Assembly: GCF_003967195.1 (NCBI RefSeq)
Contig: NZ_AP018725.1
Coordinates: forward strand, 2,294,001-2,358,000
Origin: Sulfuriflexus mobilis
Lineage (GTDB): Bacteria > Pseudomonadota > Gammaproteobacteria > AKS1
Length of the DNA: 64,000 nucleotides
Reading direction: 5' to 3'
The position numbers and the translations under genes are program-made. Below are positions 45,084-54,277 of the stretch, in pieces. Every line of letters begins with the position of its first letter. The stretch's first letter is position 1. The notes below the pieces were generated by a model. The model saw nothing but the letters and a program-made list of their open reading frames with translations. It did not search any database and was not told the DNA's origin.

Positions 45084-45613
45084 TTATGATGCATAGCAAA
45101 CCTGACATACGCGGTTTTTCCCTGGTCGAAGTACTGGTCGCCGTTTTTGTGCTGGCCATTGGCCTGCTGGGCCTGGCCGGGCTGCAGGCAAAGAGCCTGC
45201 AGTTTAACTACAGCGCCTATCAGCGTTCACAAGCCACCATGCTGGCCTACGACATCATCGACCGCATGCGCGCCAACCTTGGCGAGGCCCAAGCGACCCC
45301 TAGCAGTTACGATATCGCCGATAACGTGGCCCCATCGACCAGTAAAAACTGTCAAACCAACGACCCAATGGTAACCTGCACCGCCGCCGAGATGGCCAGC
45401 TTTGACCTCAACCAGTGGAAATGTGCACTCAGCACTACCTACGACGCAAATACCGTCTGTACCGGCTTAGGTATTAAGGGTGCCCTCCTTGAGGCCACAG
45501 GCAGCATTGCCACTGCCGGCGGCATCACCACGGTGACTATTGTGTGGGTGGATGACCGCACCAAGACGGGCGATGACCGCAAGACGACCTTTACCGTGAG
45601 TACCAAGCTATGA
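45074..45613 (+). CDS. pilV: Minor pilin PilV
   Basis: A 179-residue pseudopilin with the type III leader ending RG before FSLVEVLVAVFVLAIGLLGL, and the PilV-typical AGLQAKSLQFNYSAYQRSQA and ATMLAYDIIDRMRAN. ATGs at 45086 and 45089 are alternative starts giving a shorter leader. Cys pairs in the globular part may form disulfides. It overlaps fimT and pilW, indicating coupled translation. Confidence 0.93.
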   Translation: MSLIMMHSKPDIRGFSLVEVLVAVFVLAIGLLGLAGLQAKSLQFNYSAYQRSQATMLAYDIIDRMRANLGEAQATPSSYDIADNVAPSTSKNCQTNDPMVTCTAAEMASFDLNQWKCALSTTYDANTVCTGLGIKGALLEATGSIATAGGITTVTIVWVDDRTKTGDDRKTTFTVSTKL

Positions 45614-46716
45614 GTACGGCCAACAGACAACACGGCCTGTCACTGATTGAACTCATGGTCGCCGTCACCATCAGCCTGATCCTGCTCAGCGGCGTTATCC
45701 AGATGTTTATCAGCAGCAAGCAGAGCTATAGCTCTGCGGAAAGCCTGTCGCGCATGCAGGAAAACGCCCGCTATTCCATGGACGCCCTAAGCAAGGACCT
45801 GCGCTCAGCCGGTTTCCAGCCCTGTAAGCAGACGAGCAAGCAGGGCAACGTACTCAATAGTACCCCGGCCGGCGTGAATTTCTTTGGCGCCCCGCTGCAG
45901 GGCTATGACGGCAGCAGCGCCTTTCATGCCGACTTCCCGGCGGTGGGCACGGCGGCCGGTGATCGGGTTGCCGGTGCCGATGCCGTACGCATCATCCGCG
46001 GTGGCAGCACCGGCTTCAGTGTCAAAAAACACACCGAAAGCTCTGCGAATTTCGAGCTCGTGGGCGGCACACATAACTTCGTAGATGGCGATATCGTCCT
46101 GGTCTGTGACAGTGAAAATACCTCTATCTTGCAAATCACTAACGCTAACCAGATGAATGTCACGATTGTGCATAACACAGGTACCGGCACCCCGGGCAAC
46201 TGCAGCAAGGGCCTCGGTTACCCGACTGACTGTAGTTCGGTAAACGGCAACGGAAAGACATATGGTCCTGGTTCACAGATCGTCAGCCTCGAGTCCTTTA
46301 TCTATTACCTCGGTATCAGCGCCTCCGGCAATGGTCATTCGCTGTACCGCAATCGTTTTAACACGACTACTACACCCTTTGACCCGGCTAACAGAGAAGA
46401 ACTCGTTGATGGCATCGAGACCTTGCAAATCGTCTACGGTCTCGCCCCTGACGCGCTCAGCCCCGCACAGCGTTATGTCACCGCTGACCAGCTGACCACC
46501 GAGGCCCAGTGGAAGAATGTGGTCAGTGTGCGCATCGGTATGCTCATGGTCGCCCCGGACCAGACCGCCGCCGAGGCCGACACTACCGCCTACAATGTCG
46601 TCGGTACCAGTGTCGAACATGACAACACCGGCACGGATCCGGCCTATACCTCTGACCGCCGTCAGCGCTACATCTTCACCTCCACGGTAAAACTGCGTAA
46701 CCGAGGAACCCTGTAA
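45610..46716 (+). CDS. pilW: Minor pilin PilW
   Basis: A 368-residue pseudopilin: leader MSTANRQHG, then LSLIELMVAVTISLILLSGV, then LSRMQENARYSMDALSKDLR and a large globular part. The C-terminal YIFTSTVKLRNRGTL is characteristic of PilW. It overlaps pilV by four bases, and pilX follows with no gap. Confidence 0.94.
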   Translation: MSTANRQHGLSLIELMVAVTISLILLSGVIQMFISSKQSYSSAESLSRMQENARYSMDALSKDLRSAGFQPCKQTSKQGNVLNSTPAGVNFFGAPLQGYDGSSAFHADFPAVGTAAGDRVAGADAVRIIRGGSTGFSVKKHTESSANFELVGGTHNFVDGDIVLVCDSENTSILQITNANQMNVTIVHNTGTGTPGNCSKGLGYPTDCSSVNGNGKTYGPGSQIVSLESFIYYLGISASGNGHSLYRNRFNTTTTPFDPANREELVDGIETLQIVYGLAPDALSPAQRYVTADQLTTEAQWKNVVSVRIGMLMVAPDQTAAEADTTAYNVVGTSVEHDNTGTDPAYTSDRRQRYIFTSTVKLRNRGTL

Positions 46717-47295
46717 ATGTTTATCATGCCCACAACCCCGGCCCGTCATCAGCAGCAAGGCGCAGTATTGATCATCAGCATGATCATCCTCCTGCTCCTC
46801 ACCATACTCGGTGTCACCAGCATGCAAGGCACCAACCTGGAAGAGCGTATGGCCGGTAACATGCGCGACCGCCACGTCGCCTTCGAGTCCGCCGAGGCCG
46901 CCATCGCCGATGCCGAGGCCTTCCTCGATACTATCGCGCTCACCAGTGCCTTCCGCTCCAATACCGCCGGGCTTTATGATGGCACCCACCTCGACCTGTG
47001 GAAGACCGTCGACTGGGCAGATGCCGATAAATACCGTTACGCTAGTGATATTACCAGCAGCCACGGGGTAGGCACCTCGCCGAAATACATTATTGAATAT
47101 ATCTCCGAACCGACTGACTCAAGTGATACCAAGACCAATCTGGATAACTATGGGGGTAATTCGGGTGGCGCCGGGGTCGCTCTATTCCGGGTCACCGCAC
47201 GCGGCACCGGTGGCTCGGATAACAGCGTGGTTTTCCTGCAGACCGTCTACGGTGTGAGCGGTGTAACCGGCAGTAACAACCTGCCGTCATCGTGA
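46717..47295 (+). CDS. pilX: Minor pilin PilX
   Basis: A 192-residue protein with the PilX N-terminal signature QGAVLIISMIILLLLTILGV followed by TSMQGTNLEERMAGNMRDR and AFESAEAAIADAEAFL. As in other PilX proteins the processing region lacks the usual Glu5. It begins directly at the end of pilW. Confidence 0.94.
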   Translation: MFIMPTTPARHQQQGAVLIISMIILLLLTILGVTSMQGTNLEERMAGNMRDRHVAFESAEAAIADAEAFLDTIALTSAFRSNTAGLYDGTHLDLWKTVDWADADKYRYASDITSSHGVGTSPKYIIEYISEPTDSSDTKTNLDNYGGNSGGAGVALFRVTARGTGGSDNSVVFLQTVYGVSGVTGSNNLPSS

Positions 47296-47332
47296 TAGGT
47301 CATACGCAACTTTTGAAAGATACGGGAGCACC

Positions 47333-50300
47333 ATGATGAGTTTCCTCCACAAACAACTATCCCATAAACTGTTCCCCGCAACAGCCGCCTTGTTAAGCCT
47401 GTTCGGCACGCCGCTGGCCGCCGGCACACTGGATATCGCCAAAAACGCCCTTGAAATCTCCACCGGCGTTGACCCGAATATCCTGATCCTCGCCGATGAT
47501 TCCCTCAGTATGGACCTCGGCATCATCACCAGTGAGGCTGGCCTCTCCATGCACCTGCCGGATACATCCAGTGATTTCGCTAATAGGTACTACTACACAC
47601 ACCCTTCCACAAGCACTGATACTGCCCCGGCTAAAAACGCAGCGGCATTCGGAACAAACACCAGGATCATGCCAGACCCCGAGTTTATGGCCACGCAAGG
47701 CCTCGCTGACGATGGCGGTGCCTGGCGTGCCTGGAACAGCGACTACAACAAGATCTATTACAACCCGAATGTTGAATATACCCCCTGGAAGGGCGTAAAT
47801 ACTGCCGGTGCCACCTATGCAAACATGTCCGAAACTGTGGCGCTCTACGACCCGTTCGAACCCAGCCACGGCTCGCTGAACCTGACCACGACCCTCAGTT
47901 ATACCGCCAAATGCACCCTTCCAGCCTGTACGACCATTCCTGCGCTGACGGGTAACTTTACCGTTACCGACTTTTACCCGGCCCGTTATTACACCTGGAC
48001 CGATAGCAACACTGATGGCATTGTCGATGCCAGTGACGCCCACACCCTGGTCGAGATCAAGTCTGCCAATTTCCCGAAGGACCGCGCCGGCACCCGTACC
48101 GATTGCGGCGGTGATGGTGAGGCAAGTTCCACCATATCCTGCAGCTACGCACAGGAAATCCAAAACTTCGCCAACTGGTTCAGCTATTACCGCAAGCGCG
48201 ACCTGACCGCAAAGAATGCCTACAGCAAGGTCATCGAACCCGTCACTGGCGCCCGGGTCGGCTTCATCACTATTAATAAGGCCAATCCCATCCAGGTGGC
48301 ACCGATGAATGTGTCCATCAACAGTGGCAACAAGCGGACCCTGATGGATGAGATATTCGAGGTACAGCCGATTATCACGAGTACTCCACTACGTGAGAGC
48401 CTGAGGGATGCCGGCCGCTATTTCGAGTGCGTCGCCGACAACATCTACGGCCTGACGGCCGCATCCCCCGCCGAAAATCCCACGAACCGTGCCACGGCCA
48501 ATAATTGTCCGGTATTTGCCGCCCCGGCCGGGACCTGCCAGCAACATTACACCATCCAGTTGAGTGATGGGGAGTGGAACGGCAGTTCCCCCTCTGTCGG
48601 CAATACCGACGAAGATGATGGTACAGCCGATTTTGATGGCGGCTCCTTTGCCGATACCGCCAGCGATACCCTGGCCGACGTCGCCATGCACTACTATGAG
48701 CGCGACCTGCACGGTCTCACTGACAGTGTGCCGACTACCGCACGCGATCGGAACCTCTACCGGGGTGCCACCAATCCGTTCCGGACCATGCATCAGCACA
48801 TGGCCACCTACACCGTTGGCCTCGGCGTTAGCGGCACGCTGACCGCCGGCCCGACTGACAAAAACACAGCGTTTACCTGGCCGGACCCTACCGCTGGTGC
48901 CGCTGAAAAGATCGATGACCTGCGCCATGCCGCCTGGAATGGCCGCGGTGATTTCCTCAGCGCCAGCGACTCGGTCGCCCTGACGTCCTCACTCGAGGAT
49001 ATCTTTAGCGAAATTTCCGCAGGTACCGGCGCCGCCTCCTCGGTGGCCTTTAATACCCAGAACCTGGAGAGTGGTGCGCTCATCTTCCGCGCCTTTTTTG
49101 ACACAACGACCAACACTGGTAGCCTGGTCGCACAGGATGTGAGTATCACTGGAGCCATCTCACCCACGCTGCGCTGGGATGCCGCCGAGCGGCTCGATGA
49201 TAAAACCGGTGCCAGCTCAGACAGTCGCGAGATCGTGACTTACAATGCGACCTCACTCGCCGGTATCCCCTTCCAGTGGACCGACCTGGATGCCACCCAG
49301 AAGACCCAACTGGAAACACCCGTAGTCGGGACCGGGACCGCCGGCGAACGTGGTGAGGCTCGCCTCAACTACCTGCGTGGCCAGAGTGAAAAAGAGGCCA
49401 GCAATAATCCGGCCAGCAATGAGGACTTCCGCGACCGTCCCAGCGCTGGCGGCAAACTCGGTGATATCGTCCACTCAACACCGGTCTTTGTTGGTGAACC
49501 TCCATTCAGGGGTCGGGATCAAGGGCTCTTCCCGACGCACGCGCCCGCCATACCCATTGTCACGACAGACCTCTACAGCACCTTTGAGACCATGTATCGA
49601 AACCGACGTGAAATCGTCTATATTGGTGCCAATGACGGTATGCTGCACGGCTTTGATGCCAATACCGGCGAAGAGGTCATGGCCTATGTGCCGAACGTCG
49701 GCTTTGACCAACTGACCAAGCTGACCGACCCCAACTATACCCATCAGTATTTTGTCGACCTCTCGCCCGCCGTCAATGACATCTTTGCTGATCTTATGGA
49801 TGGTGATGGTAAGAAATGGCATACCGTGCTGGTCGGTGGCCGCGGTGCAGGCGGCCCGGGCCTGTTTGCCCTCGATGTCACCGACCCGACCACACTCGAT
49901 ACCGAGGCCGAGGCCAAGGACAAAGTGTTGTGGGAATTCACCCAGGCCGACGATATTAATATTGACACTTCATTAATTGCTGATAATTCGAATCTTGGTA
50001 CCCTGATCAGCGAGCCCCTTATCGCCATGACTAATGTCAGCGATGGTGGTAGCCCAAGTCGACAACGCTGGGCGGCGATCTTTGGTAACGGCTATAACAG
50101 TGCCAGCACCAACGGCAATGCCGAACTGTTCATCGTCTTCCTCGACGGCGGTGTGAATGGCAGCTGGACACATGGAACTGACTACATAAAGATCAATACC
50201 GGTAAGGGCAAAGTGGATAGTGCAGATGGCACAACCCCGAACAGCCTCGGTGGTGTACGCGGTATCGATACCGACAACAATGGTACCGTGGATGTCGTCT

Positions 50301-51172
50301 ATGCCGGCGACCTGCAGGGCAATGTCTACCGCTTTGACCTGAGCGGCAATACGATTGGCAGCTGGGACCTGCCAAGCGGCAATCCGCTGTTTACCGCCAC
50401 GTATAAGAGTGGCGGCCCGATCCAGCCGATCACAAATCGGCCGATAGTCATCAAACACCCCTCAGCGGCGGGTTACCTGGTGATCGTCGGCACCGGCAGC
50501 TACTTTACCACCGACGACATCACGGACACCTCCATCCAGTCGATCTACGGCCTATGGGATGACTTAGGCAGCACCATCAATCCCGTCGACTACGCCCGGC
50601 TGGTGGAACAAAGCTTTACCAACCAGGCCACGGCGATCAGTGGCTTTACCGTGCGCACCCTGAGCAATATTACAATTGACGATTGGGCTCATAATGGCTC
50701 TGGAAAAAAAGAAGGCTGGGTCATCGACCTCGACGTGCCACCGGCAGGTGGGGTTGATGGGGACCCGGCTGAATTCCCCGGCGAACGTGCCGTGCGTAAC
50801 TTCATCCTCCGCGGCGGCCTGTTATTCGTGAATACCGTTATCCCCAAGAGCCAGTCTGCCTGCACCACCGGCGCGGGTGGTTTTGAATTGGGCTTTAACC
50901 CGGCAAACGGCGGTTCCGGTACTAATATCATCTTTGACGTCAATAATATCAGCGGCTTTGATGATAATGATAATGTCGGCGGCAGTGCTACTGCTATGGA
51001 TGGTTCCAATGTTGTCACGGGCATACGATTTGATGACTCGACCCCGACCGATTCCTCCTTCATCGGCAACCGCAAGGTCACCCAGACCAGTGACAAGTCT
51101 ATCCGCAGTATCGCCACTAATACCGGCAACGATAATGCTATTGGTCGCAATTCCTGGCGTGAGCTCGAATAA
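47333..51172 (+). CDS. pilY1: PilY1 type IV pilus tip adhesin
   Basis: A 1279-residue secreted protein. The signal peptide is near residues 10-30 (ATAALLSLFGTPLAAG). The N-terminal vWA-like part has a MIDAS-type DDSLS (LILADDSLSMD). The C-terminal beta-propeller is recognised by GDIVHSTPVFVGEP, REIVYIGANDGMLHGFDANT and LVGGRGAGGPGLFALDV. Two EF-hand-like calcium loops are seen: DSNTDGIVDASD near residue 224 and DTDNNGTVD near residue 978, the latter matching the Ca site known in PilY1. It primes pilus assembly with the minor pilins and acts in surface sensing. Confidence 0.95.
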   Translation: MMSFLHKQLSHKLFPATAALLSLFGTPLAAGTLDIAKNALEISTGVDPNILILADDSLSMDLGIITSEAGLSMHLPDTSSDFANRYYYTHPSTSTDTAPAKNAAAFGTNTRIMPDPEFMATQGLADDGGAWRAWNSDYNKIYYNPNVEYTPWKGVNTAGATYANMSETVALYDPFEPSHGSLNLTTTLSYTAKCTLPACTTIPALTGNFTVTDFYPARYYTWTDSNTDGIVDASDAHTLVEIKSANFPKDRAGTRTDCGGDGEASSTISCSYAQEIQNFANWFSYYRKRDLTAKNAYSKVIEPVTGARVGFITINKANPIQVAPMNVSINSGNKRTLMDEIFEVQPIITSTPLRESLRDAGRYFECVADNIYGLTAASPAENPTNRATANNCPVFAAPAGTCQQHYTIQLSDGEWNGSSPSVGNTDEDDGTADFDGGSFADTASDTLADVAMHYYERDLHGLTDSVPTTARDRNLYRGATNPFRTMHQHMATYTVGLGVSGTLTAGPTDKNTAFTWPDPTAGAAEKIDDLRHAAWNGRGDFLSASDSVALTSSLEDIFSEISAGTGAASSVAFNTQNLESGALIFRAFFDTTTNTGSLVAQDVSITGAISPTLRWDAAERLDDKTGASSDSREIVTYNATSLAGIPFQWTDLDATQKTQLETPVVGTGTAGERGEARLNYLRGQSEKEASNNPASNEDFRDRPSAGGKLGDIVHSTPVFVGEPPFRGRDQGLFPTHAPAIPIVTTDLYSTFETMYRNRREIVYIGANDGMLHGFDANTGEEVMAYVPNVGFDQLTKLTDPNYTHQYFVDLSPAVNDIFADLMDGDGKKWHTVLVGGRGAGGPGLFALDVTDPTTLDTEAEAKDKVLWEFTQADDINIDTSLIADNSNLGTLISEPLIAMTNVSDGGSPSRQRWAAIFGNGYNSASTNGNAELFIVFLDGGVNGSWTHGTDYIKINTGKGKVDSADGTTPNSLGGVRGIDTDNNGTVDVVYAGDLQGNVYRFDLSGNTIGSWDLPSGNPLFTATYKSGGPIQPITNRPIVIKHPSAAGYLVIVGTGSYFTTDDITDTSIQSIYGLWDDLGSTINPVDYARLVEQSFTNQATAISGFTVRTLSNITIDDWAHNGSGKKEGWVIDLDVPPAGGVDGDPAEFPGERAVRNFILRGGLLFVNTVIPKSQSACTTGAGGFELGFNPANGGSGTNIIFDVNNISGFDDNDNVGGSATAMDGSNVVTGIRFDDSTPTDSSFIGNRKVTQTSDKSIRSIATNTGNDNAIGRNSWRELE

Positions 51173-51208
51173 CCGGTCGCACGCAACGTATTACGGAGAG
51201 AAATGGTA

Positions 51209-51577
51209 ATGAATATATCCATGTATAAATCAGCACCGGGTTGGCTTCCAGTTATGCTGCTGGCAATACTGGCACTTGCGGTATCAATGCCGCTGTTTGC
51301 GACCAGCAGCCAACTCCCCTCCTACTACCCGGATACTTTCCAGGCCACCGGTATTATCACCGACCCGAAGGACAATCGCAGTGTCATTATCAGTGGCTTA
51401 CGCTACTATGTTACTAACAACACCAGGGTACACACGACCCGCTCACAGACGGGTTCTCTATATGAACTCGACAAGATAGGCACCGAGCTCGGCTTCACCT
51501 ATGTCGAAGACAATCAACGTCGGCGCTTTCTCGTTGAGGCCTGGACCCTGCCGAAAGGCACCGTTGAGTTAGACTGA
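51209..51577 (+). CDS. PilY2-like small exported protein
   Basis: A 122-residue protein. A signal peptide (LPVMLLAILALAVSMPLFA) precedes a short beta-rich mature part (TGIITDPKDNRSVIISGLRY). By position between pilY1 and pilE and by size it corresponds to PilY2 of Pseudomonas. The ATG at 51209 is preferred because GGAGAG lies eight bases upstream; 51203 is also possible. The function of PilY2 is poorly defined. Its stop overlaps the first ATG of pilE. Confidence 0.75.
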   Translation: MNISMYKSAPGWLPVMLLAILALAVSMPLFATSSQLPSYYPDTFQATGIITDPKDNRSVIISGLRYYVTNNTRVHTTRSQTGSLYELDKIGTELGFTYVEDNQRRRFLVEAWTLPKGTVELD

Positions 51578-51612
51578 TGAAATCATTACGTGATATGACA
51601 AAGGCAACCCGC

Positions 51613-52041
51613 ATGAAACACCGTCACCTCGGTTTCACCCTTATTGAAGTCATGATTACTATAGCCATCATCGGTATCCTGGTGGCCGTGGCCCTGCCGT
51701 CCTATCAGGACCAGGTGATCAAGACCCGTCGCTCCGATGGCAAGGCGGCATTAACCCGTGTCGCCCAGGCGCTTGAGCGTTGTTTTAGTCAGAATGGGAG
51801 ATACACGGGTGCCACTTGCCCAGCCGCCACAGGTACAGGCACTCCCCCGGTGCCACCACCACAAGATTCAGAAGAAAAGTTTTATAAAATAAGCATCGCT
51901 ACCACTGCCAGCACCTATGATTTAACCGCCATGCCACAGGCCCCGCAGACCGCGGATACCAAGTGCGCCAACCTGACCCTGGATCAAACTGGAGCTAAGG
52001 GAAAATCTGGCACCGGGACGATTGCCGACTGCTGGAATTAA
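51613..52041 (+). CDS. pilE: Minor pilin PilE
   Basis: A 142-residue pseudopilin starting MKHRHLG before FTLIEVMITIAIIGILVAVA; YQDQVIKTRRSDGKAALTRV and LERCFSQNGRYTG follow as in PilE. The ATG at 51613 gives a normal short prepilin leader with AAGG nine bases upstream. An in-frame ATG at 51577 (overlapping the previous stop) would extend the leader by 12 residues. It is the last gene of the pilus operon, convergent with ispH six bases away. Confidence 0.92.
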   Translation: MKHRHLGFTLIEVMITIAIIGILVAVALPSYQDQVIKTRRSDGKAALTRVAQALERCFSQNGRYTGATCPAATGTGTPPVPPPQDSEEKFYKISIATTASTYDLTAMPQAPQTADTKCANLTLDQTGAKGKSGTGTIADCWN

Positions 52042-52047
52042 GCCAGG

Positions 52048-52986
52048 TTATTTCTGCAAGGCCTTCGGCAGGTTAAAGGTGACTCGCTCAGGTTCACCCT
52101 GGTCTTCATTCACCACACTCGCCCCCATCTCTCTCAGATGTGCAATGACATCTTCAACCAACACTTCCGGGGCCGAGGCGCCGGCGGTGACACCGACCAG
52201 CATGTCTTCCGTAAACCAGTCAGGCTGAATATCTTCCGGACCATCGATCAACCAGGCGGGGATGCCCTGTTTCTCGGCAATCTCACGCAGGCGATTTGAA
52301 TTGGAGCTGTTCGGTGAGCCGACCACGAGCATGGCCTGGCATTCTTTCGCCAGACGTTTCACCGCATCCTGGCGGTTCTGCGTCGCGTAACAGATATCAT
52401 CCTTCTTCGGGCCGACGATATTCGGGAAACGTGCCCGCAGGGCCTCGATGACACGCTGGGTATCATCCATCGACAGGGTCGTCTGGGTCACAAAGGCAAG
52501 CCTGTCTTCATCGTGCACCACCAGGCCGGCGACATCCTCCGGCGTTTCCACCAGGTGCATGGTACCGTTCTGTTTCTCCACCTGGCCCATGGTGCCCTCA
52601 ACCTCCGGGTGCCCGGCATGACCGATAAGGATACAGTCACGTTGTGCCTTCACATGCCGCACGACCTCCATGTGCACCTTGGTCACCAGCGGGCAGGTGG
52701 CATCAAACACCGTCAGGCCGCGCCGCTCTGCCTCGGCACGCACGGCTTTGGCCACACCATGGGCACTGAAGATCACCGTAGCCCCGTCCGGCACCTCATC
52801 GAGTTCCTCGACAAACACCGCGCCCTTGTTGCGCAGGTCGGTGACCACAAAACGGTTATGCACGACCTCGTGACGCACATAAATCGGCGCGCCAAACAGT
52901 TCGATGGCGCGTTCGACGATCTCTATCGCGCGGTCAACACCGGCACAGAAACCCCTGGGGTTGGCGAGCAGCACCTGCATGGTCAT
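52048..52986 (-). CDS. ispH: HMB-PP reductase, isoprenoid synthesis
   Basis: A 312-residue iron-sulfur enzyme for the last MEP-pathway step. Cluster cysteines are in [26 protein letters not shown] and [35 protein letters not shown] and [12 protein letters not shown] are conserved blocks. The start overlaps the fkpB stop by one base. Confidence 0.97.
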   Translation of the reverse strand: MTMQVLLANPRGFCAGVDRAIEIVERAIELFGAPIYVRHEVVHNRFVVTDLRNKGAVFVEELDEVPDGATVIFSAHGVAKAVRAEAERRGLTVFDATCPLVTKVHMEVVRHVKAQRDCILIGHAGHPEVEGTMGQVEKQNGTMHLVETPEDVAGLVVHDEDRLAFVTQTTLSMDDTQRVIEALRARFPNIVGPKKDDICYATQNRQDAVKRLAKECQAMLVVGSPNSSNSNRLREIAEKQGIPAWLIDGPEDIQPDWFTEDMLVGVTAGASAPEVLVEDVIAHLREMGASVVNEDQGEPERVTFNLPKALQK

Positions 52987-53447
52987 TACTCGATCTCGTC
53001 CTGTTCGCCGACGGCCAGCACCTCGGCATCGAAGGTAATGCTGTGCCCGGCCAGCGGGTGATTAAAATCGATCACAACCAGGGTTTCATCCGGCAACTCA
53101 AGAATCTTACCCGGCACCTCTTCACCCGATGGCGTGGTAAATCCGATAATCAAGCCCGGTTCGAGTTCCATATCGGCCGGGAACTTATCACGCGTCATCA
53201 GGTGGACATTGGTCTCATCGGCAAAACCGAAGGCCTCGCGCGGGTCGAGTTGTACGCACTGGCGATCACCTGCACCCAGGCCCACCAACGCAGCCTCCAG
53301 TCCTTCGATCAGCGCACCGTCACCGACGGTAAAACGTAGCGGGTCACTGCCCTGGGTCGACTCGATCACGGTACCGTCCTCAAGCGCCAGGGTGTAATTA
53401 ATTAATACACTGCTGCCAGCCTGAATCTTTTCTGCATTTTTACTCAT
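52986..53447 (-). CDS. fkpB: FKBP-type peptidyl-prolyl isomerase, SlpA/FkpB
   Basis: A 153-residue SlyD-like FKBP with inserted flap: [49 protein letters not shown] and [20 protein letters not shown]. It lies between lspA and ispH as in other gammaproteobacteria. Location is cytoplasmic. Confidence 0.94.
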   Translation of the reverse strand: MSKNAEKIQAGSSVLINYTLALEDGTVIESTQGSDPLRFTVGDGALIEGLEAALVGLGAGDRQCVQLDPREAFGFADETNVHLMTRDKFPADMELEPGLIIGFTTPSGEEVPGKILELPDETLVVIDFNHPLAGHSITFDAEVLAVGEQDEIE

Positions 53448-53485
53448 ACTATTTAATAAACTCTTAAGATTAAACTTATACTTTG

Positions 53486-53962
53486 TTAATCCTGTGCAGA
53501 CGCTTTCTTCGAGCCAAACAGCCCGTCGATGATCAATATGGCCGCGCCTACGCTGATCGCCGCATCGGCAATATTAAAGGCCGGCCAGTAATAGCTCGCG
53601 TAATACCACTGGATGAAGTCGATGACATAACCATGGTAGATGCGGTCAATGGCGTTGCCAATGGCGCCACCGAGGATCAACGCCAGCGCCGCCGCCAGCC
53701 AGGTCTGCCAACCTTCCAGTTTCCTTAGCCACGAAACAATGATCACCGCCACCAGCGCTGCCAGGCCGATAAAGAACCAGCGCTGCCAGCCACCGGCATC
53801 ACTCAGGAAGCTGAATGCAGCACCGGTATTATGCGCCAGGAACCAGTTAAACGATGGCATCACCGCCACCGGCACATGGAACTGCAACTCGGTACTGGCC
53901 AGATACTTCGTTGCCTGATCCAGACCAATCACGACTGCCGATAACCATAACCACTTGAGCAT
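53486..53962 (-). CDS. lspA: Lipoprotein signal peptidase
   Basis: A 158-residue inner-membrane aspartyl peptidase with four TM helices. Catalytic Asp residues are in GGAIGNAIDRIYHGYVIDFI and PAFNIADAAISVG. FNWFLAHNTGAAFSFL matches the conserved family block. Start ATG at 53962. It is followed by fkpB. Confidence 0.96.
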   Translation of the reverse strand: MLKWLWLSAVVIGLDQATKYLASTELQFHVPVAVMPSFNWFLAHNTGAAFSFLSDAGGWQRWFFIGLAALVAVIIVSWLRKLEGWQTWLAAALALILGGAIGNAIDRIYHGYVIDFIQWYYASYYWPAFNIADAAISVGAAILIIDGLFGSKKASAQD

Positions 53963-53979
53963 ATATTAAGTCCTGTAAT

Positions 53980-54257
53980 TTAACGCAAAGCTCGCAAAGA
54001 CGCAGAGGCCGCAAAGAAATTAAAAAGTAAATCCATGTAAATACAAGCTAAAACCTCAAATACTATTTAAATACTTTGTATTACGATGTTTATAATAAAC
54101 AATGGTAAGCACTCGCACTCTCAACACCCTAACCACAACCGATTGAGGTATGCCTTTAGCCTCTAACTTAACGCAAAGATGCAGCAAAGTAATAACGGGA
54201 AATTTTAACAGCTCATACGCTTCCCTTTGCGCCCTCTGCGTCTTTGCGGCCTCCGCG
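53980..54257. repeat. Composite GCAAAG-type intergenic repeat
   Basis: The 315-base gap between lspA and ileS contains no gene. CGCAAAGACGCAGAGG..CGCAAA (53993-54015) recurs inverted at 54226-54248, matching 22 of 23 bases. TTAACGCAAAG also occurs twice in direct order (about 53980 and 54169). The arms are about 210 bases apart. This GCAAAGACGCA-type repeat is common in proteobacterial intergenic DNA and may be a miniature mobile element. Confidence 0.7.
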
Positions 54258-54277
54258 CCCCTTCCAGAGAATTAAAC

